From: an uncultured Calothrix sp.
Lineage (GTDB): Bacteria > Cyanobacteriota > Cyanobacteriia > Cyanobacteriales > Nostocaceae
Assembly: GCA_937973965.1 (NCBI GenBank)
Contig: CALJJQ010000013.1
Location: 1 to 64,000, forward strand
Reading direction: 5' to 3'
Length of the DNA: 64,000 nt
Both the position numbers and the translations under genes were made by a program. This document shows, piece after piece, positions 28,670 to 39,176 of the stretch (positions within the stretch are counted from its first letter, which is position 1; each line of letters starts with the position of its first letter). The notes beneath the pieces are model-generated. The model was given only the letters and a program-made list of their open reading frames with translations. It was not told the DNA's origin and did no database searches.

Positions 28670-29494
28670 ATGGCTGATATTGCATCAATTTCCCGAAATG
28701 ATTTAGAAACAAGGCGTAAAAAATTACGCCGTCAGCGACAGTTTAAAAATTTACAACGAATTTGGCAGACAACTGCGGTGAGTGGATTAGCTGGTGGATT
28801 GTTTTGGGTCGCAATTCAACCAATGTGGGTGATTAGAAATGCGGAAGATATTATTGTGAATGGAAATCAACTGATCTCCACTCAAACGATTCAGTCAAAG
28901 TTATCCATTGACTATCCCCAATCATTATGGCGAATTGAACCAGCAAAAATTCGCCAAAGGTTGGTGACACAACCAGCGATCGCATCTGCAACGGTGAACC
29001 GACGTTTGTTCCCTCCCGGTTTAGTGGTTCGGGTCGAGGAGCGAATTCCCGTGGCGATCGCTCGACAAGCTGTAGGATCAGACAACCAAACCCAAGTCAT
29101 CGGACTATTGGATGCAGATGGTGTGTTGATCCCCGTTGATAACTATGCTCCAACTCAGAATTTACCTAATTTACAGGTAATCGGCAATCCGGAACAATAC
29201 AAGGAATATTGGTCAAAGATTCTCCCTTCGATTCGTCAAAGTATTGTGCCAATTTCAGAAGTTAATTTTCAAGACCCAACTAATCTCATTCTGACTACGG
29301 ATTTAGGAATTGTTCACTTAGGAAATATTGATACTAACTTTTCGGAGGCTCTGATGCGTTTAGGAGAAATGCGCGATATCTATACAAAAGGTCAAGTTCG
29401 GCCAGAACAAGTTGAATATATTAATCTCCGCAATCCCGAAACACCTATGTTGCAAATGAAACAAAAAAAACAATCCAAATCCCAATCAAGTTAG
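28670..29494 (+). CDS. ftsQ: Cell division protein FtsQ/DivIB
   Basis: A 274-residue bitopic membrane protein of the divisome. A basic cytoplasmic N-terminus (ETRRKKLRRQRQF) is followed by a transmembrane segment around residues 35-55, a POTRA domain beginning at MWVIRNAEDIIVNGNQLIS, and the FtsQ beta domain with NRRLFPPGLVVRVEERIPVA. In cyanobacteria FtsQ bridges FtsZ-associated proteins and the peptidoglycan synthases. ftsZ lies 970 bp downstream on the same strand; that spacing is long but the ftsQ-ftsZ order is typical. Confidence 0.9.
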   Translation: MADIASISRNDLETRRKKLRRQRQFKNLQRIWQTTAVSGLAGGLFWVAIQPMWVIRNAEDIIVNGNQLISTQTIQSKLSIDYPQSLWRIEPAKIRQRLVTQPAIASATVNRRLFPPGLVVRVEERIPVAIARQAVGSDNQTQVIGLLDADGVLIPVDNYAPTQNLPNLQVIGNPEQYKEYWSKILPSIRQSIVPISEVNFQDPTNLILTTDLGIVHLGNIDTNFSEALMRLGEMRDIYTKGQVRPEQVEYINLRNPETPMLQMKQKKQSKSQSS

Positions 29495-30464
29495 CTCCCA
29501 TGTCAGTTGGACACAATCAAACATGGAAATATACTTGAATCCGGTCAGCAAGTGAACTGTTCGTCTATATGGTTAATGCTTAAAAATCACCAGCCAACTA
29601 TGAGTAAACTAAAAAGTAAATATATCAGCGTGCGAAGTAGACCTCATCCCCACTCCCTTTGCATCAACAGAAGCAATGTGTTGCGTCTGTACCTGTGTAT
29701 GCGATGCAGAGATAGTATAAAACAAGGAGATTTATCTATGGAACTAATCCGGAATCCACAATTGTTTAACTGACTTGAAATTCTGGTTCACCACTGATTA
29801 GGTATGGACAAAATGAAGATTATTATCATTGGACATCTATGAAACAGGCTAAATTGTTAATTATTCCAGACATCCTGTGGTAAGTTTTAATATTACCTCC
29901 TACTACCCAGGAAGGAAAGTACGGCTAATAAAAATAATATTTTAGCTATATGGACGATTAGATCCAGGAAAACTGGAGTCAATGTCAATAACACCAATCG
30001 CATACTGTCATCTACTGAGTGTTTCAGAAGGTTTTGAGTCAGTTCCATCTCCACAATTGTTTTTGATGGGGAAAGAACAAATGACAAGGACACATGTAAA
30101 ATAAGTAACTAGTCTTAAATCTGTGAACAAAATAAAAGTAGTTGCGTATAATACAAAATCTATGCGGAGAGGCGATGCTGATGTGTTAAATGACAACCAA
30201 GATGGAGGTCTAGGGTCAAAGCCAATAACATGGAACTTTTTAGATAAATTCTAGGTATACTTCTTTAGAATTGGCTGTGATATGGGGTGTGAGATGGCTA
30301 AATTTTGCATAACCATCTTGAACCGTTCCTTTCCAGTTAAGTTAACCAGTTGAACAGACAAACAGATCATAACACCAACGATTTTGGCAGCAAACACAGA
30401 TTGTTGACTCGTAGGTGAGAAACACCTCAAACCGTCGTTTATCTACACAAACGCAAAACGCACA
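29495..30464. other. ftsQ-ftsZ intergenic region
   Basis: Nearly 1 kb without a clear gene. It probably holds the ftsZ promoters. A very short frame at 29739-29774 (MELIRNPQLFN) has a good Shine-Dalgarno (AAGGAGA) but only 11 codons; see findings. Confidence 0.5.
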
Positions 30465-31748
30465 ATGACACTCGATCATAGCCAAGGGCTAACTTACATC
30501 AACTCACAGTCTCCCGGACAACCAGGGTTGTCCCTAACGAACAATTCCACCAACCCTTTTAACCATTCTGGGTTGAATTATGGTGCTAGTAACGATATGC
30601 GCAAACCCACAGCCGAGGAACCACGCATGGGGGATATTGTTCCCGGACGCGTCGCCAATATTAAGGTGATTGGTGTTGGTGGTGGTGGTAGCAATGCGGT
30701 GAATCGGATGATTGCTTCCGATGTCGGTGGGGTTGAATTTTGGTCGATTAATACCGATGCTCAAGCCCTAACTTTAGCTGATGCACCTAGTCGTTTACAA
30801 ATTGGTCAAAAGTTGACGCGGGGGTTAGGTGCGGGTGGAAACCCAGCAATTGGCCAAAAGGCTGCTGAGGAATCCCGTGACGAAATTGCTTCTGCTCTAG
30901 AAGGTTCCGATTTGGTCTTTATTACAGCTGGAATGGGGGGTGGAACTGGAACCGGTGCTGCACCAATTGTGGCGGAAGTAGCGAAGGAAATGGGTGCTTT
31001 GACGGTGGGTGTGGTGACGCGTCCGTTTATCTTTGAAGGTCGTCGTCGCACTAGCCAAGCAGAACAGGGTATAGAAGCGCTAAAAAGTCGTGTTGATACT
31101 TTAATCATTATTCCCAACAACAAGCTGTTAGAGGTCATTCCGGAACAGACTCCGATGCAAGATGCCTTTCGATATGCGGATGATGTCCTGCGTCAAGGGG
31201 TACAGGGGATTTCCGATATTATTACTATTCCCGGTTTAATTAATGTGGACTTTGCCGATGTGCGAGCGGTGATGGCAGATGCAGGTTCAGCTTTAATGGG
31301 AATTGGCATCGGTTCTGGTAAATCTAGAGCCAGAGAAGCTGCGATCGCAGCGATTTCTTCTCCCCTGTTGGAATGTTCCATTGAGGGAGCAAGGGGGGTT
31401 GTATTTAATATCACTGGTGGTAGTGACTTGACTCTCCACGAAGTCAATGCAGCAGCAGAAACTATCTATGAAGTGGTTGATCCTAATGCCAATATTATTT
31501 TTGGTGCGGTGATTGATGACCGTCTCCAAGGTGAGGTGCGGTTAACAGTAATTGCCACAGGGTTTACGGGTGAAGCTCCCACCACAAACCAGCAAACTAC
31601 TGCTACTCCTAGGGTTGGAGGTACTCCACCCCGTCGTCAACCCACCCCTCCCCCACCAACCCAACCCACGGCAAACGAGGAACAACCTAAACGCAAATCT
31701 GGTGGTTTGGATTTACCTGATTTCTTGGAACGCCGACGCAATCGCTAA
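30465..31748 (+). CDS. ftsZ: Cell division GTPase FtsZ
   Basis: A 427-residue tubulin homolog that forms the Z-ring. The N-terminal ~65 residues are a variable Asn/Ser-rich extension, as in other cyanobacteria. The GTP-binding core follows: [13 protein letters not shown] and the tubulin signature [10 protein letters not shown], with the T7 loop [12 protein letters not shown] Pro-rich linker ([14 protein letters not shown]) leads to the conserved C-terminal peptide [10 protein letters not shown] that binds partners such as FtsQ, SepF and ZipN. The gene looks complete. Confidence 0.97.
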   Translation: MTLDHSQGLTYINSQSPGQPGLSLTNNSTNPFNHSGLNYGASNDMRKPTAEEPRMGDIVPGRVANIKVIGVGGGGSNAVNRMIASDVGGVEFWSINTDAQALTLADAPSRLQIGQKLTRGLGAGGNPAIGQKAAEESRDEIASALEGSDLVFITAGMGGGTGTGAAPIVAEVAKEMGALTVGVVTRPFIFEGRRRTSQAEQGIEALKSRVDTLIIIPNNKLLEVIPEQTPMQDAFRYADDVLRQGVQGISDIITIPGLINVDFADVRAVMADAGSALMGIGIGSGKSRAREAAIAAISSPLLECSIEGARGVVFNITGGSDLTLHEVNAAAETIYEVVDPNANIIFGAVIDDRLQGEVRLTVIATGFTGEAPTTNQQTTATPRVGGTPPRRQPTPPPPTQPTANEEQPKRKSGGLDLPDFLERRRNR

Positions 31749-32318
31749 ATCCATCCTCTCAGGATATCCTTGTTCTAGGTTAGATTTGGAAAACACGATC
31801 ATACCACCATTGATTGGACGCAAATCAATGGTCAGTTGTTATGGGTTTTTGTTTGGTTGAAATGTATGTTAATCGCCCGAATTTGGTGGAAATTAAATAT
31901 TTTTCGTGTTCCCTATCTATCAAATTCCCTTTTAGCTGCACACTAAGCGATATCCTCAAGGTATAGCGATCGCATTTCTACGTCACTGGTTTTAGGATTG
32001 AAAGGAATTAGGGAATATTAACTATCTCAATAAAGAACAAGCTTACTTACTTGACCGTGTAAAGTATAAATAAACTATAAAATTACCTGAATCTCTGGTT
32101 TGATGACATATTTTATTTTCCCCATAGATTAAAATTTAAATTAGTGACATATCATAATACCCTTATACTAACAAACTAAAGTACTATTTTCCAGCTAGTT
32201 CCCCATGTCACATCCCTCTCTGAAAATAGGGAGTTAGGAGTAGAGACGATCCGGTGAGTCCTCTCCAGGGAAGTAGGGGAAAATAACTTTCATGGTACTA
32301 GTGTACGCAGTTCTCCCA

Positions 32319-32378
32319 GAGGATGTTTTAAAAGTCGATTTTAATACTTAACAAGATCGTTTTTTGGGAGTAGGCAGA
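32319..32378 (+). repeat. 60-bp dispersed repeat, copy C
   Basis: GAGGATGTTTTAAAAGTCG, then ATACTTAACAAGATCG and TTTTTTGGGAGTAGG. Closest to copy B at 2758-2818. Confidence 0.7.
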
Positions 32379-32473
32379 AGGGAATTGGGAGAGACGTTTG
32401 AGCCTATTGAGCGTCTTCAATCAGTGGTTGATAAGGTGTTTATTGACACTTGACAAACACCCACCAGGATAAC

Positions 32474-32513
32474 ACTAGGCCTACACGTAGGCAACTAGGC
32501 CTACACGTAGGCA
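32474..32513 (+). repeat. Two exact tandem 20-bp units with internal dyad
   Basis: The unit is ACTAGGCCTACACGTAGGCA, repeated once without spacing. Within each, GCCTAC and GTAGGC form an inverted repeat around AC. Could be a protein-binding site or a repeat remnant. Confidence 0.7.
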
Positions 32514-32712
32514 CTTAGCGGCTTACCATCTCAAAAAGAAGCTACACCCCACTCATCAACGAGATCCCTACTCCCGATTCCCCACTCCCTACTTACTGTC
32601 TACTTACTTAGTATTTAGTAATACTCAATGTAAAAAATCCTAAAGTTGTAACTATTTTGTCTCGACACCGTTACAATCTTAGGGTACATACCACCACGGG
32701 AGGGTGCAAATT

Positions 32713-33426
32713 ATGTTCAAGCGATTGATACAATGGCTCCAAAGTTTTTTCTCCAAGATATTTGGAGCAAAAAAAACAACATCCCGTGTCAATCCAGTCA
32801 AAGAAAAGCAAGCTCCCCCACCCCTGGATGATACGGACTTGGAATTTTTGTTTACGGAACTGTTGGAAGGAGTACACCAAGCTAGGGGACAAAGTTGGGC
32901 TTTGCGATGGTTAAAAAATCTTGAGCATCGCGTTTCTGAGCGGCGTTGGTTAGAATGGCTAGAGAAATTTGGCTCCCGCTTACTCGCTTCCACCTCGGCA
33001 AATAACGAAATTGCTGCCAGAATGGTGCAATTAGGGGAATTGGGAGTTGGTGCGGTAGGGAATGCAGCCTATGATTTGGGGATGCAGTTGTTAACACGCA
33101 ATCAACCGGAGCCTATTTGGGAATATACTGGACCCGATGCGGCGATCGCAGTAGATACAAATAATCAGCACCTAATAGGTAGTAATCTGGGAGAGACAGG
33201 AGAAGAGGCGATCGCATCTGCGCAATCCCCACCTGATGATGGTGAGTATCAAACAATTACTGTGGAGCAGTTATTTGAATTGATACAGCAGGACCCATCC
33301 CTACGGCAAAACTTGGCTCAACAGGTTGGTTTAGAAAGCGATGACCCAGAGATGATTATTCAAGCGGTTGTGCATCATTTGCAAACTGCTGGTGTGGTGT
33401 CTGGGGATGGAAGCAGTGAATCCTAA
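32713..33426 (+). CDS. Stand-alone paralog of the TPR/pseudo-CHAT N-terminus
   Basis: About 237 residues (MFKRLIQWLQSFFSKIF...). The hydrophobic/basic N-terminus is followed by a conserved module at ~35-130 (DLEFLFTELLEGVHQARGQ, then RWLEWLEKFGSRLL and RMVQLGELGVG), then an acidic linker and a C-terminal helical block (ITVEQLFELIQQDPSLRQNL). The same order of modules makes up the first ~510 residues of the 1472-residue TPR protein encoded downstream, which adds TPRs and a CHAT-like domain. I recognise no family and no catalytic motif. The ATG at 32713 was preferred to 32704 because it begins the sequence shared with the paralog. Confidence 0.75.
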   Translation: MFKRLIQWLQSFFSKIFGAKKTTSRVNPVKEKQAPPPLDDTDLEFLFTELLEGVHQARGQSWALRWLKNLEHRVSERRWLEWLEKFGSRLLASTSANNEIAARMVQLGELGVGAVGNAAYDLGMQLLTRNQPEPIWEYTGPDAAIAVDTNNQHLIGSNLGETGEEAIASAQSPPDDGEYQTITVEQLFELIQQDPSLRQNLAQQVGLESDDPEMIIQAVVHHLQTAGVVSGDGSSES

Positions 33427-34687
33427 TCAGGTTGCTAAAGAAGAATACAGGGAGCAACCTACCTGTAGTGCTGATACCAAAACCGATGAAACTAGTTTTT
33501 CCCCATACTTTCGAGTTCATCCCCGATGGATCTGCACTAATCCCTACTTTCAAGTCAAATAGGGAACCGGATAGTAATAATCATGTACAGCACTAAAACT
33601 CAACTCACATCTTGCACCAAGAAAAGCTGATGGAAATAAAATACTCAGTATAAAGCTAAAAGTAGTATTTTGGCGTTAAAAGCAAACAAAAGTACTATAA
33701 CTATATCGCGTATACTCTGAAATTCAACGTATGTATACGTAAAGGTACAAGATATAAATCAAGCTACATGGTTTGCTTGTATCCAAACACGATGGGAGAG
33801 CGTAATTAGGAAATAAAAGCAAATTCTGACTTTTGTTGTGGCGTAATTTCTGGGTAATCGAAGAAAGTACCTGAATCTTCGAGGCTAAAATTCAAAGGCT
33901 TTGACTCTTGTCTGATTTTTATTCTCCTCTAAGATATTTTTCGTCAGATTGAATTTTGTTCGATTTTCTGATTTTTTCACACAGTTTGAGCAATTTAAGC
34001 AAACTATTTTGGGTTTTTGGATGGAATTTGTAGATCATACCAATTGGAAAAATGAATGCGACCGATGGACATGGGAAAGTTTTGCCGTGTAAGGGTTTTC
34101 CTCTCTAAATCCAGACAGTGGTGGATCGACCCCAAAGTCATCTAAAATGGTACAAATTTGCTCGCTCTAGAGCAAACCAGAAAGTATGGAGCAAATCATC
34201 ATTCCCACATCACAAAAAGTTCAATTAAGTTGAAACAAAGGATTACTCCCTATCCCCAATTCCAGATTGCAGCATATTTGGATCGATAGCTATGCTGGGG
34301 TGCAATTTTCTCTGTAAGTCATTTAAAACGCCACATCCAGATAACATGGGTTAATGTATCTATTTCAACTTATACTGATAATGTCTATGAAAAATTTGTA
34401 TTGATTTGATTCTAGAATACAAAGAAAGTAAACAAGATTAAATATGCTGGGAAAAATTATGGCATATCTAACTGTTTGAATGTTATTGTAACTTTTGTTT
34501 CCCGTAAGTTATCGGTAAGAGTGATGTCAAAGAGGTATTAGTTATACTTATTATTTTTTGACAATTATTTTTCCAGCTAGTCCATATCTATACCTAGGTT
34601 GAAAGACTGGTTAAGTTTAAATGCTATCACTTGATAACTGTTAATTAATCAGCGATTAAGGGGAAAATTAGTCCAATTTTAGGGGAG
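33427..34687. other. 1.26-kb gap between the two paralogous genes
   Basis: No gene or recognisable RNA seen. AT-rich, with no copy of the repeat families listed elsewhere. It presumably contains the promoter of the large TPR gene. Confidence 0.45.
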
Positions 34688-37600
34688 ATGCTTAGGCTAC
34701 TTGTGAAGTGGATTAAACAGATTTTTCAACGCATTTTTACTCAGGATTCCCAAGACACTATTGGGAGTGAATCGACGCACACCCAGAATCTACCAGAATT
34801 GACAAATGCGGATTTAGAGTTTTTGTTCACCCAGTTACTGGAGGGTGTATATCAAGCTCGTGGACAACAATGGGCAATCCGATATTTGCAACGGATGGAA
34901 AATCGAATTAGCGAACAGCGCTGGTTAGAATGGTTACAAATATTCGGTTCCCGTGTCTTAAATTCTCCCGTACCTAATGATGAATTAGCGTTTAGGATGG
35001 TACAGTTAGGTGAGTTAAATATCGGGATTGTTGGCGAATATGCTGGTAGTATTGGTATGCAGTTACTAGCCCGCACGACTAATCCTACTGAGTGGGAAAC
35101 TCCTGATATTTTTCAACCTTCAGTTGCAGACAATGGTGAGCAATCTGGAGAGGGTGTTGCCAATTTTTCCCCTAAACAAAATCATGGGGTCGATAATAGT
35201 GATTATGTATCAATCCCTATTTCTCAGGGAAGAGAAATAGCTGTACCACATTTAGGATTGCCTAGTAATAATATTCTTTTTGATGCTGATTTCCAACCTG
35301 CGGAAAATCATGGTTACGATTGGGAAATCAATCCGGATGAAAATGCTTTGATTGCGCTGGAAAATACCCCTGGACAAGATTTGTTGAGACAATTTGGGGA
35401 TGAATTATGGGAGGTAGGGGTTGAGGATGAACCGGAGGTAGGAGGAAGTCGGGTTTTACCGGAGGAAACAAATGCTCAGGTCAAACCAGTGCAGATGGAT
35501 GGGGATGGTGTCCAATTTGTTGAGTTTGTCAATCCGAGTTGGGATAGTTCGGGTTTAGCAGAAAGTTTAGAGGCTAGTGAAAATAATTTTGAGACTAATT
35601 TAGAAAATAGATTTGAGACAGATTCTGTTAGCGAAGTTGATCCACTTCTGAATCAATCCTCTCCATCCCCTGTTATGGAGCCAATTGGTGATGACCGTAG
35701 CACTGGGGAGAATGATATTTTTGTTGATGTGACAGAGGAATTGGAAAAGGCAGATGGGGAGTTGATATTCCCTAGGGAAACAGAATTAGATGCATTAGAT
35801 ACTGGTTTAGAACAGGAGTGGGAAGTTCGTTCTCAAGAGGAAGAACAGCCAGAACAAGAGTACCAAATTATTGCCGATGACCATAGCCTTCAGGAATGGG
35901 TTGCTCCACCCTCTTCAGAGGAGGAATATAATCGGGATGAGGTTGAAGCCGATGAATCGGAAATGATTGCCGAAGCAAACCCAGAAGACAGGAATACCCA
36001 GGTAAATACGGGTTTCCAACAGATAATTGGTACACCAGACCAGACTCAAAATTCAATTTGGCCACAGGAATGGACGGGTGTGCAACCGGATGTCACCGTC
36101 ACATTGGAAGAGTTGTGGGTGCGGTTGCAGCAAAGTACAAATTTAGTTGAACAATTGGCTGCGGGATTGTTGAATCCATCGGCGACACCAGAATTATTTG
36201 ATGGTTCGCCTATTAGCATTGAAGAACAGGCTCAAGCCTTATTTTACCAGGCTTTGCAACAAAGTAAAAGTGGCGATTTAGATGGGGCGATCGCCTCCTA
36301 CGACCAGGCGTTACAATTACAACCGGAAGCCTATGAGTATTGGTTTAACCGAGGTTTAGCCCTATTTTATCGTGGCGATTTGATGGCGGCTTTAGCTTCC
36401 TACGAAGAAGCGATCGCCATTAAACCTGATTATTATAAGGCGTGGTTAAATCGGGGGGCAATTTTAGGGGAGTTGGAACAGTTTGAAAGTGCGATTAATT
36501 GTTTTGATCAAGCGATCGCCATTAAATCTGACGAAAGTGAGGCTTGGTCGAGTCGGGGTACGGCATTATTAAAGTTAGGACGGTTAGCAGAAGCGGTACA
36601 ATCCTACGATTTTGCCACCCAATTAGAACCGGATGATGGACAAACCTGGTTTTATCGCGGTGTGGCTTTGGCGAATCTGGGGGAATATGCCGATGCGATC
36701 GCTTCCTTTGATGAGGCTTTGGAAACTGAAGGGGATTACTATTTAATTTGGCATCAACGGGGGATTGCTCAGGTAAACTTGCATCAGTGGGAGGAGGCAA
36801 TTTCTTCCTACGACAAAGCCTTGGAATTAGCTCCCCATGACCCGGATATTTGGATTTCCCGTGGTTATGCCCTCGATTGCAATCAAAATTATGATGCAGC
36901 GATCGCCTCCTATACCCAAGCTCTGACGATTAATCCCCAGTTAGACCACATCTGGATTGATCGCGGGGTCTTGGAAGCAAAATTAGGGTATTGGCAAGCG
37001 GCCATTCAATCCTGGGAACAAGCTTTAGTCATATCTCCCCATTTGTATTTAGCAAGATTTAATCAGGCGATCGCCTGGGATAATCTCGGTAATCCAGAGC
37101 AAGCTTTAGTTTGTTATAACCAAGCTGTCGAGATTGAACCTAATTTTGCAGTGGGTTGGTACAGTCGGGGTTTACTGTTAGCCAAACAACAACAATGGGA
37201 AGCTGCAATCCTCTCCTACGACCTGGCAATCCAAATCCAACCCGATTACTGGGAAGCTTGGTTGGCAAGAGCTAGTGCCGTGTTTTCATCTCCCAGCTAT
37301 GATACCTATTTTACCAGCTATAGCAGCCTGGCCAATACCAACCCCAGCTTGAATTTACGGGGATACGATGGTCAAATTACCACCTACACCGAAGCTCTGA
37401 AGTATCTTTCACCGGAAACCCACCCGGAAGGTTGGGGTAAAATTAATCTCGCTCTGGGAAATACCTACTGCGATCGTGTGACCAGTCCCTACGGCTATGG
37501 CAGTTCCTCCTACCACAACCCCCGTCAAGATTGGTATCATGCCTTTGATGCTTATAATCAAGCCCGTATCACTTTAACTCCAGAAGCCTTCCCGGAACAA

Positions 37601-39106
37601 CATTTAGAGGTTTTACAAAACTTAATTAAAATCTATGTTGCCTTTGAGCAGACAGCTGATGCTAACGCTCTCTACGAACATGCTCGCAGCTTTTTCGCAG
37701 AATTACTCACAGATAGCCAACGTAGCGATGGCGAAAAAAGGCGTTTAGGTTTAAAATTTGCTGGAATCGGCCAATTAGGGGTCGATATTGCTGTTCAATC
37801 GGGTGAACTTGTCCAAGCTTTAGAAATTGGTGAATATTTCAAAAATGCTTGTTTACATTGGCTGTTAACTGGGTGGAGCGACCAAATTCTAACTCCCGAC
37901 TACGCAGCGATCCAAAACCTGGTGAATCCGACAACCGCCATTATCTACTGGCATATGAGTCCGGTAGCCATGCATACTTTTATCATTAAACACTTGCACC
38001 CGGAACCAATTCCCGTATTTACACCGATGTTAAATTTAGAAGAATACGAGGAAACTCCCCTACCAGAAGCCGTTGAGCGACTGCTAAAATTCCAGGCTTG
38101 GCTAGATGAATGGCAACAAAAATACCGAGAATATTTAAGTTTGACACCCGCCGCACAACAGGAACACACATGGCGTGTGGACATGGGGTGGAGATTATTA
38201 GAACTGAAAAAAATCCTGAGTATAAATAATATCCTTCAGGAATTAGAAGGTATTAGCCAACTAATTTTGATTCCGCACCGGGAATTATTTTCCTTACCGT
38301 TACATGCCCTATTTACCCTGAGCAGTGATACAGAAGCAGCAGAAACGAGTAAGCAATTACAAATTACCTACCTCCCCACGGCTCAATCAGCCCTAGCACA
38401 ATCAAAAACCACCCCTGGACAGCAATCTTTCCCGACAATGTTGAGTGTGGAAAGCTACAAACAACTAGATGAAATTACAGGCAAATTTATCCGTACAGAA
38501 ACCGAAATTATCAGTCAACTTAGCCAAGGCGATCGCATTTTGGTCGAGAATGCCTCCCCAGAAAGCTTCAACCAAGTTTTAAATCGCAACTATGATATTT
38601 TGAACCTCAACGCTGTCAGCAGTCCATATCCGCAAAATAACCAACCACCCAGCATCCGAATTAGTCATACCCACACCCTGCAAATTCACGAAATTAGTCA
38701 CCAATACCAACTAGTCACCCTCAACAGTCAACACTCATCCCCTCCCCCATCTCCGGTGAACAGCGAATATGCAGAAATTGCGATCGCGCTGTACCATCAA
38801 GGTATCCCCCATATCCACACCAACCTGTGGGAAGTGGAAGCAACAACCCACATTTTCATGATGGTGGAATTTTATCGACGTTTATATCGAGGAAAATCTC
38901 CGACAGTTGCTTTTAACGAAACCATCAACTGGTTTCAAGAGTTAACCCCAGCCCAGGTGCAACAATGGTACGATAATTTATTTAATCAATCCCTACCAGC
39001 CCACATTACCACCTATCTATATCAAACCAAACAAAATCATCCCCAAACAAAATTGTATAATAACCCCTTCCACTGGGCTGGATTTAAAATCATCGGTGGT
39101 TTTTAA
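34688..39106 (+). CDS. TPR protein with degenerate CHAT (caspase-like) domain
   Basis: 1472 residues. Residues ~35-135 match the N-terminal module of the 237-residue neighbour. An acidic linker (~150-460) follows, then a helical block (VTLEELWVRLQQSTNLVEQL). About ten TPRs cover ~514-870 (repeated AIASYDQAL and WxxRGxAL patterns). After a helical spacer, the C-terminal ~300 residues have the CHAT layout: QLILIPHRELFSLPLHALF, later GIPHIHTNLWEVEATTHIFMMVEFYRRL, and a closing HWAGFKIIGG. The usual catalytic His segment (LHLATHG) reads ILNLNAVSS and the Cys segment (VVLSACET) reads LVTLNSQHS. Both catalytic residues are absent, so peptidase activity is unlikely. Active TPR-CHAT proteases occur in type III-E CRISPR (Csx29) and in bacterial cell-death systems; this one is probably a scaffold or sensor. 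Confidence 0.85.
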   Translation: MLRLLVKWIKQIFQRIFTQDSQDTIGSESTHTQNLPELTNADLEFLFTQLLEGVYQARGQQWAIRYLQRMENRISEQRWLEWLQIFGSRVLNSPVPNDELAFRMVQLGELNIGIVGEYAGSIGMQLLARTTNPTEWETPDIFQPSVADNGEQSGEGVANFSPKQNHGVDNSDYVSIPISQGREIAVPHLGLPSNNILFDADFQPAENHGYDWEINPDENALIALENTPGQDLLRQFGDELWEVGVEDEPEVGGSRVLPEETNAQVKPVQMDGDGVQFVEFVNPSWDSSGLAESLEASENNFETNLENRFETDSVSEVDPLLNQSSPSPVMEPIGDDRSTGENDIFVDVTEELEKADGELIFPRETELDALDTGLEQEWEVRSQEEEQPEQEYQIIADDHSLQEWVAPPSSEEEYNRDEVEADESEMIAEANPEDRNTQVNTGFQQIIGTPDQTQNSIWPQEWTGVQPDVTVTLEELWVRLQQSTNLVEQLAAGLLNPSATPELFDGSPISIEEQAQALFYQALQQSKSGDLDGAIASYDQALQLQPEAYEYWFNRGLALFYRGDLMAALASYEEAIAIKPDYYKAWLNRGAILGELEQFESAINCFDQAIAIKSDESEAWSSRGTALLKLGRLAEAVQSYDFATQLEPDDGQTWFYRGVALANLGEYADAIASFDEALETEGDYYLIWHQRGIAQVNLHQWEEAISSYDKALELAPHDPDIWISRGYALDCNQNYDAAIASYTQALTINPQLDHIWIDRGVLEAKLGYWQAAIQSWEQALVISPHLYLARFNQAIAWDNLGNPEQALVCYNQAVEIEPNFAVGWYSRGLLLAKQQQWEAAILSYDLAIQIQPDYWEAWLARASAVFSSPSYDTYFTSYSSLANTNPSLNLRGYDGQITTYTEALKYLSPETHPEGWGKINLALGNTYCDRVTSPYGYGSSSYHNPRQDWYHAFDAYNQARITLTPEAFPEQHLEVLQNLIKIYVAFEQTADANALYEHARSFFAELLTDSQRSDGEKRRLGLKFAGIGQLGVDIAVQSGELVQALEIGEYFKNACLHWLLTGWSDQILTPDYAAIQNLVNPTTAIIYWHMSPVAMHTFIIKHLHPEPIPVFTPMLNLEEYEETPLPEAVERLLKFQAWLDEWQQKYREYLSLTPAAQQEHTWRVDMGWRLLELKKILSINNILQELEGISQLILIPHRELFSLPLHALFTLSSDTEAAETSKQLQITYLPTAQSALAQSKTTPGQQSFPTMLSVESYKQLDEITGKFIRTETEIISQLSQGDRILVENASPESFNQVLNRNYDILNLNAVSSPYPQNNQPPSIRISHTHTLQIHEISHQYQLVTLNSQHSSPPPSPVNSEYAEIAIALYHQGIPHIHTNLWEVEATTHIFMMVEFYRRLYRGKSPTVAFNETINWFQELTPAQVQQWYDNLFNQSLPAHITTYLYQTKQNHPQTKLYNNPFHWAGFKIIGGF

Positions 39107-39114
39107 TTGCAGGG

Positions 39115-39139
39115 AGAGACGTAGCAATGCTACGTCTCT
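39115..39139 (+). terminator. Hairpin after the TPR/pseudo-CHAT gene
   Basis: AGAGACGTAGC and GCTACGTCTCT form a perfect 11-bp stem with a 3-nt loop, 8 bp past the stop codon. A member of the GAGACG palindrome family, likely acting as a terminator or 3' stabiliser. Confidence 0.55.
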
Positions 39140-39176
39140 AACATAATTGATTGAATACGGTTTCGCTAAACATTCT

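Larger units (their letters stand above)
31749..32712. other. Repeat-rich intergenic region after ftsZ
   Basis: No gene seen. Contains a GAGACGATCCGG-type palindrome fragment near 32240, dispersed 60-bp repeat copy C (32319-32378), a tandem 20-bp repeat (32474-32513) and heptamer tracts near 32570-32600. Confidence 0.55.

Noticed and set aside
39147-39176. Upstream start for the DUF1823 gene
   Set aside because: The extra codons (MIEYGFAKHS) lie in DNA following a terminator-like palindrome; the conserved protein begins at MSDLPPL.
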